Positions 1 to 5,643 of a DNA stretch of 5,643 nt are shown here, piece by piece. Location: the NCBI GenBank assembly GCA_002451055.1, contig DKBD01000126.1, positions 1 through 5,643 on the forward strand, given 5' to 3'. The stretch is from Nitrospira sp. UBA6909 (GTDB lineage: Bacteria > Nitrospirota > Nitrospiria > Nitrospirales > Nitrospiraceae). Position 1 is the stretch's first letter, and each line of letters begins with the position of its first letter. The position numbers and the translations under genes are program-made. The notes beneath the pieces were generated by a model. That model saw nothing but the letters and a program-made list of their open reading frames with translations, was not told where the DNA came from and ran no database searches.

Positions 1-668
1 AAGGTATAGTCCGGCGAAAATTCCGGATAATCGAACGTAGCCACCCAACGGACTGTTTCAATCGCCGCATCCCGCCCCCATGAGAGCTCATCTTTCAGAC
101 TCTCCAGCTCATGACGGCTCGGCACCCGCGAGAACCCGCCGACTCTCACCGAGACCGGATGCACGGAGCGACCACCCAGCAACGCCATGACGGCATTGCC
201 GGCTTTCTTGATTCTCAGGCCTCGTGTCACCACAGCGGCGTGGTCCTTTGCCATCGCGATGCCGCTCTCGTAACCGAGAAAATCCGGCGCCTGCAGCATA
301 TAGATGTGGAGCGCATGGCTCTCGATCCACTCGCCGCAATAAATCAGCCGGCGGAGATCCCGCAGCGGACCATTGACCCGAAGACCGAAAATCCGCTCGA
401 TCGCGTGGACGGCGCTCATCTGGTAGGCGACCGGACAAATTCCGCAGATCCGCGCGACGATGTCAGGCACTTCGTCGTAATGCCGCCCTTGCAAAAAGGC
501 CTCAAAAAACCGCGGCGGCTCGAAGATCCGGAGTTCCACGTCCTTGACGGTTCCGTCCTTCACCGTGACGCGCAAGGCTCCCTCGCCCTCGACTCGCGCG
601 AGCGTGCCGATGGCGATCGTCCTCGTGTTCTTCGCCTGTTCAGGGTTATTCCCTTCCGTACTCTTCAC
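1..668 (-). CDS. hydA: [NiFe]-hydrogenase group 3b, catalytic large (alpha) subunit, N-terminal part
   Basis: Catalytic subunit that should carry the Ni-Fe(CN)2CO centre for reversible H2 cleavage, working in the cytoplasm with the delta, gamma and beta subunits. My translation gives 222 codons open at the left window edge; the rest of the gene, including the C-terminal Ni-binding CxxC, lies outside. Visible marks are the N-terminal ARVEGEG segment (residues 24-30), EPPRFFEAF (50-58), the L1 metal-binding motif RICGIC with Cys75 and Cys78, the helix [10 protein letters not shown] (116-125) and GGRSVHP (165-171), all as expected for group 3 large subunits. Residue 82 is Tyr where many large subunits have the L1 His. 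The GTG start at 668 is forced: an in-frame TAA lies at 674-672 and no other start precedes the conserved region. It follows hydD by 17 nt, inside a heptad repeat. Family identity is very secure; subgroup 3b rests on similarity to the Pyrococcus sulfhydrogenase alpha subunit and on the neighbouring genes. Confidence 0.95.
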   Translation of the reverse strand, partial: MKSTEGNNPEQAKNTRTIAIGTLARVEGEGALRVTVKDGTVKDVELRIFEPPRFFEAFLQGRHYDEVPDIVARICGICPVAYQMSAVHAIERIFGLRVNGPLRDLRRLIYCGEWIESHALHIYMLQAPDFLGYESGIAMAKDHAAVVTRGLRIKKAGNAVMALLGGRSVHPVSVRVGGFSRVPSRHELESLKDELSWGRDAAIETVRWVATFDYPEFSPDYT

Positions 669-689
669 CCTTTACCCTTCACTCCTTAC
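655..689 (-). repeat. Degenerate GTRANNN heptad array spanning hydD stop and hydA start
   Basis: Five consecutive 7-nt units can be read on the minus strand, beginning at 689, 682, 675, 668 and 661; the first is GTAAGGA and the fourth is GTGAAGA. The first four fit GTRANNN and the last begins GTAC. The first unit contains the hydD TAA stop (688-686), the middle units supply AAGG/AAAGG purine stretches that can serve as the ribosome-binding site, and the fourth unit begins exactly at the hydA GTG codon (668-666). The period and consensus are read directly from the sequence; any function is inference. It resembles the two arrays in the hydG-hydD spacer. Confidence 0.7.
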
Positions 690-1507
690 GCCTTCTTGTC
701 CCAGACATCGCTTTCTCTCTTGAAGGGCTCCGTGAAGCCATTGATGCCGCGAAACCTCCGCATCACCTCGACCGGAATGAGCCCGAACCCCTCATGAAAT
801 TGGTTCGCCAGGGAAGCGGTGTTGGGTGGATAACCCGACCCTTTCAATGCGCCGTCCGCCGGTCCGAAGCAGCCGTAACAGTCTCGCCCCATGCTCGGAC
901 AAATGGCGCCGCATCCGACACGGGTCACCGGGCCAAGACAAGGCAACCCTTTTGCCACCAGCACGCAGACATTCCCTCGCCGCTTGCAGTCCAAACACAG
1001 ACTGTCTGTGGAAAGTCTGACTTGGACTCCGGCCAGCAGATCCGTGATGACGCGCAGCAATTGGCCCTTGTCGATGGGGCAACCCCATAATTCGAAATCA
1101 ACCTTCACATGCCCCGAGATCGGCGTGGAAGTATCCAGACTCTGAATGTATTCAGGACTGGGATAAACCGCATGCTTGAACGATTCGACATCAGCCCAGT
1201 TGCGCAAGGCTTGAATGCCGCCGGCCGTGGCACAGGCGCCGATGGTCATCAAGACCTTCGTCTGTTCACGCACGGACCGGATACGCCGCACATCGTCGGC
1301 CGTGGTGATCGATCCCTCAACCAGCGCAATGTCGTATGGTCCCGCCTCCATCCTGCTGGAGGCCTCCGGGAAATAGGCAATGTCCAAAGCCTGCCCCAGC
1401 AGAAGCAGATCGTCTTCCAGATTCAAGATGCTGAGCTGGCAGCCGTCGCAGGAAGCGAATTTGAATACACCTAGTCTTGGCCGTTGGATTTTCTCCTGGT
1501 CATTCAT
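686..1507 (-). CDS. hydD: [NiFe]-hydrogenase group 3b, small (delta) subunit with Fe-S clusters
   Basis: Electron-transfer small subunit of the cytoplasmic hydrogenase (NADH:ubiquinone oxidoreductase 20 kDa/PSST-like family), which wires the Ni-Fe site in the alpha subunit to the flavin of the gamma subunit. It has 273 residues, a normal length for the family. The proximal [4Fe-4S] ligands are visible as CDGC (Cys20, Cys23), GAC (Cys92) and GCP (Cys143). A second Cys-rich C-terminal half (Cys171, 174, 181, 190, 199, 203, 210, 213) would hold the medial and distal clusters. No twin-arginine signal precedes it, which fits a cytoplasmic rather than exported enzyme. The ATG at 1507 is chosen because the conserved region (RLGVFKFASCDGC) begins 11 residues later; only a weak GGGA lies upstream, about 10 nt away. 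A 105-nt gap separates it from hydG, the largest in the operon, and hydA follows after 17 nt. Confidence 0.95.
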   Translation of the reverse strand: MNDQEKIQRPRLGVFKFASCDGCQLSILNLEDDLLLLGQALDIAYFPEASSRMEAGPYDIALVEGSITTADDVRRIRSVREQTKVLMTIGACATAGGIQALRNWADVESFKHAVYPSPEYIQSLDTSTPISGHVKVDFELWGCPIDKGQLLRVITDLLAGVQVRLSTDSLCLDCKRRGNVCVLVAKGLPCLGPVTRVGCGAICPSMGRDCYGCFGPADGALKGSGYPPNTASLANQFHEGFGLIPVEVMRRFRGINGFTEPFKRESDVWDKKA

Positions 1508-1612
1508 AGCGGCATCATCCCAGTCTCGTGATCAGTAAGGAGCGATGGGTGATTAGTACACGGTCATGGATTCAATACTTCTGCTTGCTCTTTACGGATC
1601 ACTCATCACCGG
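1508..1612. other. hydG-hydD intergenic spacer
   Basis: This 105-nt gap is the only sizeable non-coding stretch in an otherwise overlapping or near-overlapping operon. It contains two heptad arrays in opposite orientation, described separately, and between them about 26 nt of unpatterned sequence. I found no convincing -35/-10 pair, no GC-rich hairpin followed by a T run, and no recognisable operator on the minus strand. Whether hydD-hydA has its own promoter here cannot be decided by eye. Confidence 0.6.
1528..1562 (+). repeat. Degenerate GTRANNN heptad array, plus-strand orientation
   Basis: Five 7-nt units start at 1528, 1535, 1542, 1549 and 1556. Most begin GTGA or GTAA (one GCGA) and the last begins GTAC. 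The unit GTAAGGA at 1535-1541 is identical to the first unit of the array at the hydD/hydA junction, and both arrays end in a GTAC unit, although they lie on opposite strands. This suggests copies of one dispersed element rather than chance purine richness. The core of this array (1548-1557) pairs with 9 of 10 bases at 1601-1610. Confidence 0.6.
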
Positions 1613-1616
1613 TCAC
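1589..1616 (-). repeat. Degenerate GTRANNN heptad array, minus-strand orientation
   Basis: On the minus strand four consecutive units begin at 1616, 1609, 1602 and 1595, three of them starting GTGA and the last GTAA. The first unit overlaps the end of hydG by four bases. It points toward the array at 1528-1562, so the two form an imperfect inverted pair separated by about 26 nt. Confidence 0.6.
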
Positions 1617-2479
1617 ACGCCTATCCGTCCCAGCCACGGCTCAACCCGGTCGTAGCGCATGACCGGCCCATCCTTGCACAGAAAATACGGCCCCAGCTGG
1701 CAATGGCCGCAGAGTCCGATCCCGCATTCCATATGCCGTTCCAGCGAGACGTAGACGGCGGTCGAGGAAATCCCCCGGCGGAGGAGGATCGGCACGCCCA
1801 GACGCATCATGATCTCAGGTCCACACATCAGCACCATGGTGTTTGCGGAATCGATCGACACCAGCTCAAAGAGTTCCGTCACCACGCCGACGTGATGGCG
1901 CCAGATCTTCCCCGGCTGATCACTCGTCAACAACACCTCGGTATCCGGCTGCTTCCGCCATGAGTCGAACCGTTCACGAAAGAGAAGGTCCTCCGGCGTC
2001 TTGACTCCATGGAGAATCTTGACGGAGCCGTACTGATCGCGCCGCCTAAAAATATACTCGATCGCCCCCACGACAGGAGCGCAACCCAGGCCTCCCGTGA
2101 CAATCACGACGTCGTGCCCCCGTGCTTCATCCAAGGGCCATCCTCGCCCAAACGGGCCTCTGATCCCCAAGACATCCCCCGGCTGCAGATCGGCCATCGC
2201 CTTGGTAGCTCGTCCCACCGCTCGGATCGTATGGTCTAACAACTCCGGCTCATCCGGGTCCGACACGATGGAAATGGCCACCTCGCCGACCCCGAACAGA
2301 TAGAGCATGTTAAACTGCCCGGCCTCGAATCGAAATTGCTCCCGTATCTGCTCGTCAAGGATCCGCAATCGATACGTGTGGATGGTCTCACTTTCTCGGA
2401 CCTTGTCGATGATGGTTGCCGGATGAATGAGATAGGGGTTGCCCTCGGGGTTCACAAGGGGCTTCGACGAAGACATCAT
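1613..2479 (-). CDS. hydG: Hydrogenase gamma subunit, FAD/NAD(P)-binding oxidoreductase with [2Fe-2S] cluster
   Basis: Flavoprotein diaphorase subunit that passes hydride between NAD(P)(H) and the Fe-S chain of the hydrogenase; the same fold as the PyrK/ferredoxin-NADP reductase family. It has 288 residues. An N-terminal FAD-binding beta barrel (about 15-118) includes AISIVSDP (68-75, the site of the RxYS-type flavin contact) and RAVGRATKAMADLQPGD (86-102). The nucleotide-binding half (about 122-245) has VTGGLGCAPV (127-136) and MCGPEIMM (218-225). The C-terminal [2Fe-2S] ligands are Cys252, Cys257, Cys260 and Cys268 in the PyrK-like spacing. Two adjacent ATG codons (2479 and 2476) are possible starts; a GGGAG at 2489-2485 lies 5 nt before the first. 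It follows pntB by 28 nt. Related PyrK-like proteins occur elsewhere, but the hydD-hydA neighbours settle the role. Confidence 0.93.
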   Translation of the reverse strand: MMSSSKPLVNPEGNPYLIHPATIIDKVRESETIHTYRLRILDEQIREQFRFEAGQFNMLYLFGVGEVAISIVSDPDEPELLDHTIRAVGRATKAMADLQPGDVLGIRGPFGRGWPLDEARGHDVVIVTGGLGCAPVVGAIEYIFRRRDQYGSVKILHGVKTPEDLLFRERFDSWRKQPDTEVLLTSDQPGKIWRHHVGVVTELFELVSIDSANTMVLMCGPEIMMRLGVPILLRRGISSTAVYVSLERHMECGIGLCGHCQLGPYFLCKDGPVMRYDRVEPWLGRIGV

Positions 2480-2484
2480 CCTGG

Positions 2485-2489
2485 CTCCC
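2485..2489 (-). promoter_or_regulatory. Ribosome-binding site of hydG
   Basis: GGGAG on the minus strand lies 5 nt before the first of two consecutive ATG codons, favouring the start at 2479 (8 nt from the second). It shows that hydG has its own good initiation site rather than depending on coupling to pntB. Confidence 0.7.
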
Positions 2490-2507
2490 GTTGTGCCATA
2501 CCCGGCT

Positions 2508-3899
2508 TCATGGACCTTCCTTCAATGCTTTCAGCAGCGCTTGCACCATCTCCCGGCCGTCGCCGAACAGCATGATCGTCTTGTCGTCAGCGAACAGCGG
2601 ATTGGGAATGCCCGCAAAGCCTGGACTCAGGCTCCGTTTGATCACCACCACCGTCCGCGACTTGTCCACATCGAGAATCGGCATACCCGCAATGGGGCAT
2701 GTCCTGTCTGTTCTTGCCAGCGGATTGACCACGTCGTTCGCGCCGATGACGAGCGTCACGTCTGTCTGCTCGAATGTCGGATTGCTGTCGTCCAGGTCCT
2801 TCAACAGTTCGTACGGGATATTCGCTTCCGCGAGCAGCACGTTCATGTGCCCCGGCATGCGCCCGGCCACCGGATGGATCGCGAATTCGACCTCGATGTC
2901 GCGCGAGCGCAATAGCTCGGCGAGATGCGCCACACTGTGCTGGGCTTGAGACACGGCCATCCCATAACCAGGCACGATCATCACCCGGCGCGCGGCGTCG
3001 AACAGCAAAGCGACTTCTTCGGGAGAACCCGCGTTTACTCGACCCGCGTACAGATCTTCATCACCCCGGCCCGTGCTTCCCAAAGGCACGATTCCCGTCA
3101 TGACGTCCACAAGCGACCGGTTCATGGCCCGGCACATCATTTCCGTAAGGATGAACCCCGATGCGCCGACCAGCGAGCCGGCAATGATCAGAATGTTGTT
3201 GTCGAGCACAAACCCGGTCGTGGCTGCGGCTAGCCCGGACCAGGAATTCAGCAAGGCGACGACCACCGGCATGTCGGCCCCACCGACCGGCAGCACGAGC
3301 AACAGACCAAGAAACGACGAGACCGCCACGATGAGCCAGTAGGCGGCATGGGGGCCCGGTGTCAGCACGAGCCAGAGACCGAGGCCGGTTGCGACGACCG
3401 CCAGCCCGGCGGTGAGGGCGCGCTGGCCGGGAAACCGGACGGAGCTGTCTGTCACGAGTTCCTGTAACTTGGCGAAGGCCACAAGACTCCCCGAGAACGT
3501 CATCGCACCGATCACGCCGGAGGCCACCGCGGCCACAGTGAAATGGCTGAGCGCCGGAATCACCGCGTTCTGGCGCTCCAACAACCCGGCTCCAGCCACG
3601 AGGACCGAGGCGCCGCCGCCGAACCCGTTCAGCAGCGCCACCATCTGCGGCATGGCGGTCATGTTGATCTTCAGCGCCAACACCGCGCCGAGGACCGCAC
3701 CGATCGTCATCCCCGCCACAATCGTCTGGAAACCGAGAATGTGCCGGTCGAGCAGCGTCAGCGCGACCGCGAGCAGCATTCCAAGCGAGGCCAGCAGATT
3801 CCCTCGCGGAGCCGTGCGCGGATGCGCGAGCCCTTTGAGGCCCACGACAAAGAGGGCCGAGGCGCCCAGGTATCCAAGATTGATAACGGCGGGGTTCAT
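2508..3899 (-). CDS. pntB: Proton-translocating NAD(P) transhydrogenase, beta subunit
   Basis: Membrane subunit carrying most of the proton channel (domain II) and the NADP(H)-binding domain III. It reduces NADP+ with NADH driven by proton entry, or the reverse. It has 463 residues, essentially the E. coli length. Hydrophobic segments fill about residues 1-265, with MTAMPQMVALLNGFGGGAS (80-98) and GGADMPVVVALLNSWSG (206-222). Domain III shows VPGYGMAVSQAQH (309-321), AGRMPGHMNVLLAEA (345-359), VIGANDVVNP (384-393) and KRSLSPGFAGIPNPLF (421-436). Residue 91, where E. coli has channel His91, is Asn, and Phe428 stands where E. coli has Tyr431 near NADP. The start at 3899 overlaps the pntAB stop as ATGA, with GGAG only 2 nt upstream, so translation is probably coupled. 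A longer in-frame reading to 4019 would overlap pntAB heavily and adds no conserved sequence. Confidence 0.97.
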   Translation of the reverse strand: MNPAVINLGYLGASALFVVGLKGLAHPRTAPRGNLLASLGMLLAVALTLLDRHILGFQTIVAGMTIGAVLGAVLALKINMTAMPQMVALLNGFGGGASVLVAGAGLLERQNAVIPALSHFTVAAVASGVIGAMTFSGSLVAFAKLQELVTDSSVRFPGQRALTAGLAVVATGLGLWLVLTPGPHAAYWLIVAVSSFLGLLLVLPVGGADMPVVVALLNSWSGLAAATTGFVLDNNILIIAGSLVGASGFILTEMMCRAMNRSLVDVMTGIVPLGSTGRGDEDLYAGRVNAGSPEEVALLFDAARRVMIVPGYGMAVSQAQHSVAHLAELLRSRDIEVEFAIHPVAGRMPGHMNVLLAEANIPYELLKDLDDSNPTFEQTDVTLVIGANDVVNPLARTDRTCPIAGMPILDVDKSRTVVVIKRSLSPGFAGIPNPLFADDKTIMLFGDGREMVQALLKALKEGP

Positions 3900-4189
3900 G
3901 GCTCCGTCTTCTGACGTTGCCGGAACATCGCCAGCATCCGATGCGTCACCAGAAACCCGCCCACCACGTTGATCGTGGCGAACACAACGGCGACGAACCC
4001 CAGTGTGCTCATGAGCCAATCCCGCTCGGACCCGGCAGCGAGCAGAGCCCCCACCAGCGTGATGCCGGAGATCGCATTGGCGCCGGACATCAGCGGCGTA
4101 TGGAGCGTGGGCGGCACCTTCGTAATGACTTCGAATCCGGTAAACAGCGCCAGCACGAAAATCGTCAGCCCCAGCACGGCAGTTTCCAT
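3896..4189 (-). CDS. pntAB: NAD(P) transhydrogenase, alpha subunit part 2 (membrane segment)
   Basis: Small membrane part of the transhydrogenase alpha chain, separate here from the soluble NAD-binding part as in the Rhodospirillum rubrum three-gene form; in E. coli the two are fused. It has 97 residues and three likely membrane helices (about 4-22, 36-53 and 59-82). The strongly conserved family segment VPPTLHTPLMSGANAISGI (25-43) follows helix 1, and a basic tail ends the protein. The start at 4189 is chosen because AAGGAG lies 5 nt upstream; a longer frame to 4231 would run into pntAA and add an unconserved polar stretch. It lies 19 nt after pntAA and overlaps pntB by 4 nt. Confidence 0.95.
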   Translation of the reverse strand: METAVLGLTIFVLALFTGFEVITKVPPTLHTPLMSGANAISGITLVGALLAAGSERDWLMSTLGFVAVVFATINVVGGFLVTHRMLAMFRQRQKTEP

Positions 4190-4194
4190 CGAAT

Positions 4195-4200
4195 CTCCTT
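4195..4200 (-). promoter_or_regulatory. Ribosome-binding site of pntAB
   Basis: A full AAGGAG on the minus strand, 5 nt before the ATG at 4189. It is the strongest Shine-Dalgarno match in the window and decides the start of pntAB over the longer in-frame reading. Confidence 0.85.
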
Positions 4201-4208
4201 CCGTAGGA

Positions 4209-5387
4209 TCATTGGATCTCGCCGCCGCCAAGCAGCCCCTGTACTAGAGGGTGCACCACCGCTCCGCCTCGCGCCACCAATGTTTCGCGCGTGATGTCAT
4301 CCTCCACATCCAGGCACAAGGAGTGGGCTTTCCACAGGTGAAGGAGAACATTGACGAGGTTCCTCCCATACATCTGGCTTGCGTGGGTCGGCACGGTGCT
4401 CGGCAAATTGGTCGGACCCAGCACCGTCACCCCATGCTGCACCACGACATCGTCTGGACGGGTCAGCTCGCAGTTGCCCCCCCGATCGGCCGCCGCATCC
4501 ACAATGACCGAGCCTCGCGCCATGCGCGCCACCATCTCGCCCGGAATCAAGAGCGGCGCCGGTCGCCCCGGCACCGCTGCCGTGGTGATCACCACATCGC
4601 TCGCGGCAACAACAGGCGCCAAGCATTCACGCTGCCGCCGAAATATATCCTCGCTCAATACTTTGGCATAGCCACCCGCATCTTCGACGTCGGCCGGCTC
4701 GACCGGAATCGCGACGGCCTTGGCTCCAAGACTCTGAATCTGCTCCCGCGCCGCCGCGCGCACATCATATGCCGACACCGCCGCCCCCAAGCGGCGCGCC
4801 GTGGCGATCGCCTGCAAGCCGGCGACCCCGGCGCCGATCACCAGTACACGGGCGGGCGGAATCGTTCCCGCCGCCGTCGTCAACATCGGAAACAGCTTCG
4901 GCAACAGCTGTGCAGCCAGAAGCACTGCTTTGTAGCCGGCAATGGTGGCGAGAGAAGACAGGACGTCCATATTCTGCGCACGGGCGATCCGAGGCATCAA
5001 CTCCATGGCCAACAAGGACACGCCGCGTGTCGCCAACTCCTTCGCCGCCTGCGGCCGCCCCAACGGATCCGCTAACCCGATCACGGTATGCTCCGGTCCT
5101 AGCAGCCCAAGGTCATCGCGGCCCTTGTCCGGGTTCGCGCTGAAAGTTCTGACCTGAAGCAGGACCTGCGCGGACGCAAACAGCCTGGCCCTGTCCCTCG
5201 CGACCTGTGCGCCGTTCACCCGATAGGCTTCGTCCTCGAAACCCGCAGCCAGGCCGGCGTCAGGTTCTACCACTACCTGAAGCCCCGCCTTCTTGAGCAA
5301 GGGCACGTGCGACGGCGCGAGAGCCACCAGCGTTTCCCCGGGATAGGTTTCCTTCGGTACCCCTACAGTGGTCTGTTTCAGATCCAT
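4209..5387 (-). CDS. pntAA: NAD(P) transhydrogenase, alpha subunit part 1 (soluble NAD(H)-binding domain I)
   Basis: Peripheral domain I subunit that binds NAD(H) and exchanges hydride with NADP(H) held by PntB. It has 392 residues, close to the usual 375-390. It begins with the AlaDH/PNT N-terminal domain (VGVPKETYPGE, residues 8-18). PRIARAQNMD (132-141) holds Arg133, Gln138 and Asp141, corresponding to the catalytic Arg-Gln-Asp loop of R. rubrum domain I. A Rossmann fold follows with VIGAGVAGLQAIATA (183-197) and the acidic strand end YDVR (207-210); then TTAAVPGRPAPLLI (268-281), GGNCELT (303-309) and GPTNLPS (324-330). The Arg usual in the family's GExRVA segment is Leu here (residue 20). 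The start is ambiguous: ATG at 5387 gives a family-like N-terminus but has no nearby Shine-Dalgarno; GTG at 5390 and GTG at 5402, the latter overlapping the hydB stop as GTGA, are in frame. Confidence 0.95.
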   Translation of the reverse strand: MDLKQTTVGVPKETYPGETLVALAPSHVPLLKKAGLQVVVEPDAGLAAGFEDEAYRVNGAQVARDRARLFASAQVLLQVRTFSANPDKGRDDLGLLGPEHTVIGLADPLGRPQAAKELATRGVSLLAMELMPRIARAQNMDVLSSLATIAGYKAVLLAAQLLPKLFPMLTTAAGTIPPARVLVIGAGVAGLQAIATARRLGAAVSAYDVRAAAREQIQSLGAKAVAIPVEPADVEDAGGYAKVLSEDIFRRQRECLAPVVAASDVVITTAAVPGRPAPLLIPGEMVARMARGSVIVDAAADRGGNCELTRPDDVVVQHGVTVLGPTNLPSTVPTHASQMYGRNLVNVLLHLWKAHSLCLDVEDDITRETLVARGGAVVHPLVQGLLGGGEIQ

Positions 5388-5398
5388 CACGATGGATG

Positions 5399-5643
5399 TC
5401 ACTTTCCGGGACCGCGCACTCCGCGATCCAGCAAGGCAGGCAACTCCTCGGTCAGATCGATCCCGACCGGACACCATGTGATACAGCGGCCGCAGCCGAC
5501 GCAGCCGGATGTCTCGAATTGGTCGATCCACGACGCGAGCTTATGTGTCAGCCACATGCGGTACCGGTCCTTGATGGCCGGGCGGATGTTCTTGCCGTGA
5601 ATGTAGCCGTGCTCCTGCGTGAAACAGGAATCCCACACTCTGG
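5399..5643 (-). CDS. hydB: Hydrogenase beta subunit, 4Fe-4S dicluster ferredoxin-like protein, C-terminal part
   Basis: Iron-sulfur subunit of the group 3b hydrogenase, thought to give the complex an extra electron-exchange port (the 'sulfhydrogenase' beta, AsrA-like family). Only the last 80 complete residues lie in the window; the gene continues beyond the right edge. The segment RVWDSCF at the visible start carries a Cys characteristic of this family, probably completing a cluster whose other ligands are upstream. [17 protein letters not shown] is a complete CxxCxxCxxxCP [4Fe-4S] motif, followed by about 20 residues to the TGA at 5401-5399. An internal GTG near the edge could be misread as a start, but the frame is open before it. 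In Pyrococcus furiosus the order is hydB-hydG-hydD-hydA; here three pnt genes lie between hydB and hydG. Identification rests on the WDSCF and C-terminal cluster pattern plus the neighbours. Confidence 0.88.
   Translation of the reverse strand, partial: RVWDSCFTQEHGYIHGKNIRPAIKDRYRMWLTHKLASWIDQFETSGCVGCGRCITWCPVGIDLTEELPALLDRGVRGPGK

Noticed and set aside
109..438. Minus-strand open frame of 109 codons
   Set aside because: It is a different reading frame within hydA; the conserved hydrogenase large-subunit frame covers the same bases.
111..797. Plus-strand open frame of 228 codons over the hydrogenase alpha and delta genes
   Set aside because: It lies antisense to strongly conserved hydA and hydD coding sequence, has no recognisable domain and is rich in Arg, His and Pro as expected for a shadow frame in GC-rich DNA.
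1504..1518. Four-codon upstream reading frame (ATG ATG, then two codons and TGA) whose stop overlaps the hydD start
   Set aside because: It could be a coupling leader, but the only GGGA sits directly against its ATG and such short frames arise easily by chance; no supporting evidence.
1508..1612. Promoter or intrinsic terminator in the hydG-hydD spacer
   Set aside because: TTGAAT with a TAATCA-like box has a spacing of only 14 nt, and there is no GC-rich hairpin with a T run; not enough to call either.
1528..1616. CRISPR array or transposon ends
   Set aside because: The unit is 7 nt with no distinct spacers, and there is no transposase or target-site duplication; the pattern is a short degenerate tandem repeat.
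3412..3972. Plus-strand open frame of 186 codons
   Set aside because: It is antisense to pntB and pntAB, which are intact and conserved; its composition looks like a shadow frame.
4209..5531. Longer pntAA beginning at 5531
   Set aside because: The extension overlaps the conserved ferredoxin motif of hydB in another frame and adds Arg-rich sequence with no family similarity.

Overview
This window is seven tightly packed genes, all on the minus strand, so the operon reads from right to left. In transcription order they are: the C-terminal end of an iron-sulfur hydrogenase beta subunit (hydB, cut by the right edge), the three genes of a split, membrane-bound proton-translocating NAD(P) transhydrogenase (pntAA, pntAB, pntB), a FAD/NAD(P)-binding hydrogenase gamma subunit (hydG), a small [NiFe]-hydrogenase delta subunit (hydD), and the N-terminal 222 codons of the [NiFe] catalytic alpha subunit (hydA, cut by the left edge). 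The alpha gene has no stop inside the window. The plus strand holds no convincing gene.

The hydrogenase genes match the group 3b (cytoplasmic, bidirectional, NADP-linked, 'sulfhydrogenase') type in content and in B-G-D-A order. The striking feature is that the whole pnt cassette sits between the beta and gamma subunit genes. A hydrogenase that exchanges electrons between H2 and NADP(H) is therefore probably co-expressed with the enzyme that trades NADPH for NADH at the expense, or gain, of the proton-motive force. Together they could link H2 oxidation or evolution to both nicotinamide pools and to membrane energy.

The genes are spaced by a 4-nt overlap up to 28 nt, except for a 105-nt gap between hydG and hydD. 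That gap, and the hydD/hydA junction, carry short arrays of a degenerate 7-nt unit (GTRANNN). At the hydD/hydA junction the array itself supplies the hydD stop codon, the purine-rich ribosome-binding stretch and the GTG start of hydA. This is the least explained structure in the window.

The organism is a GC-rich bacterium. Protein flavour, the bacterial 3b hydrogenase and the heptad-rich spacers make me think of Nitrospirota (Nitrospira, including comammox members known to carry group 3b hydrogenases), but there is no marker gene here, so this is only an inference.
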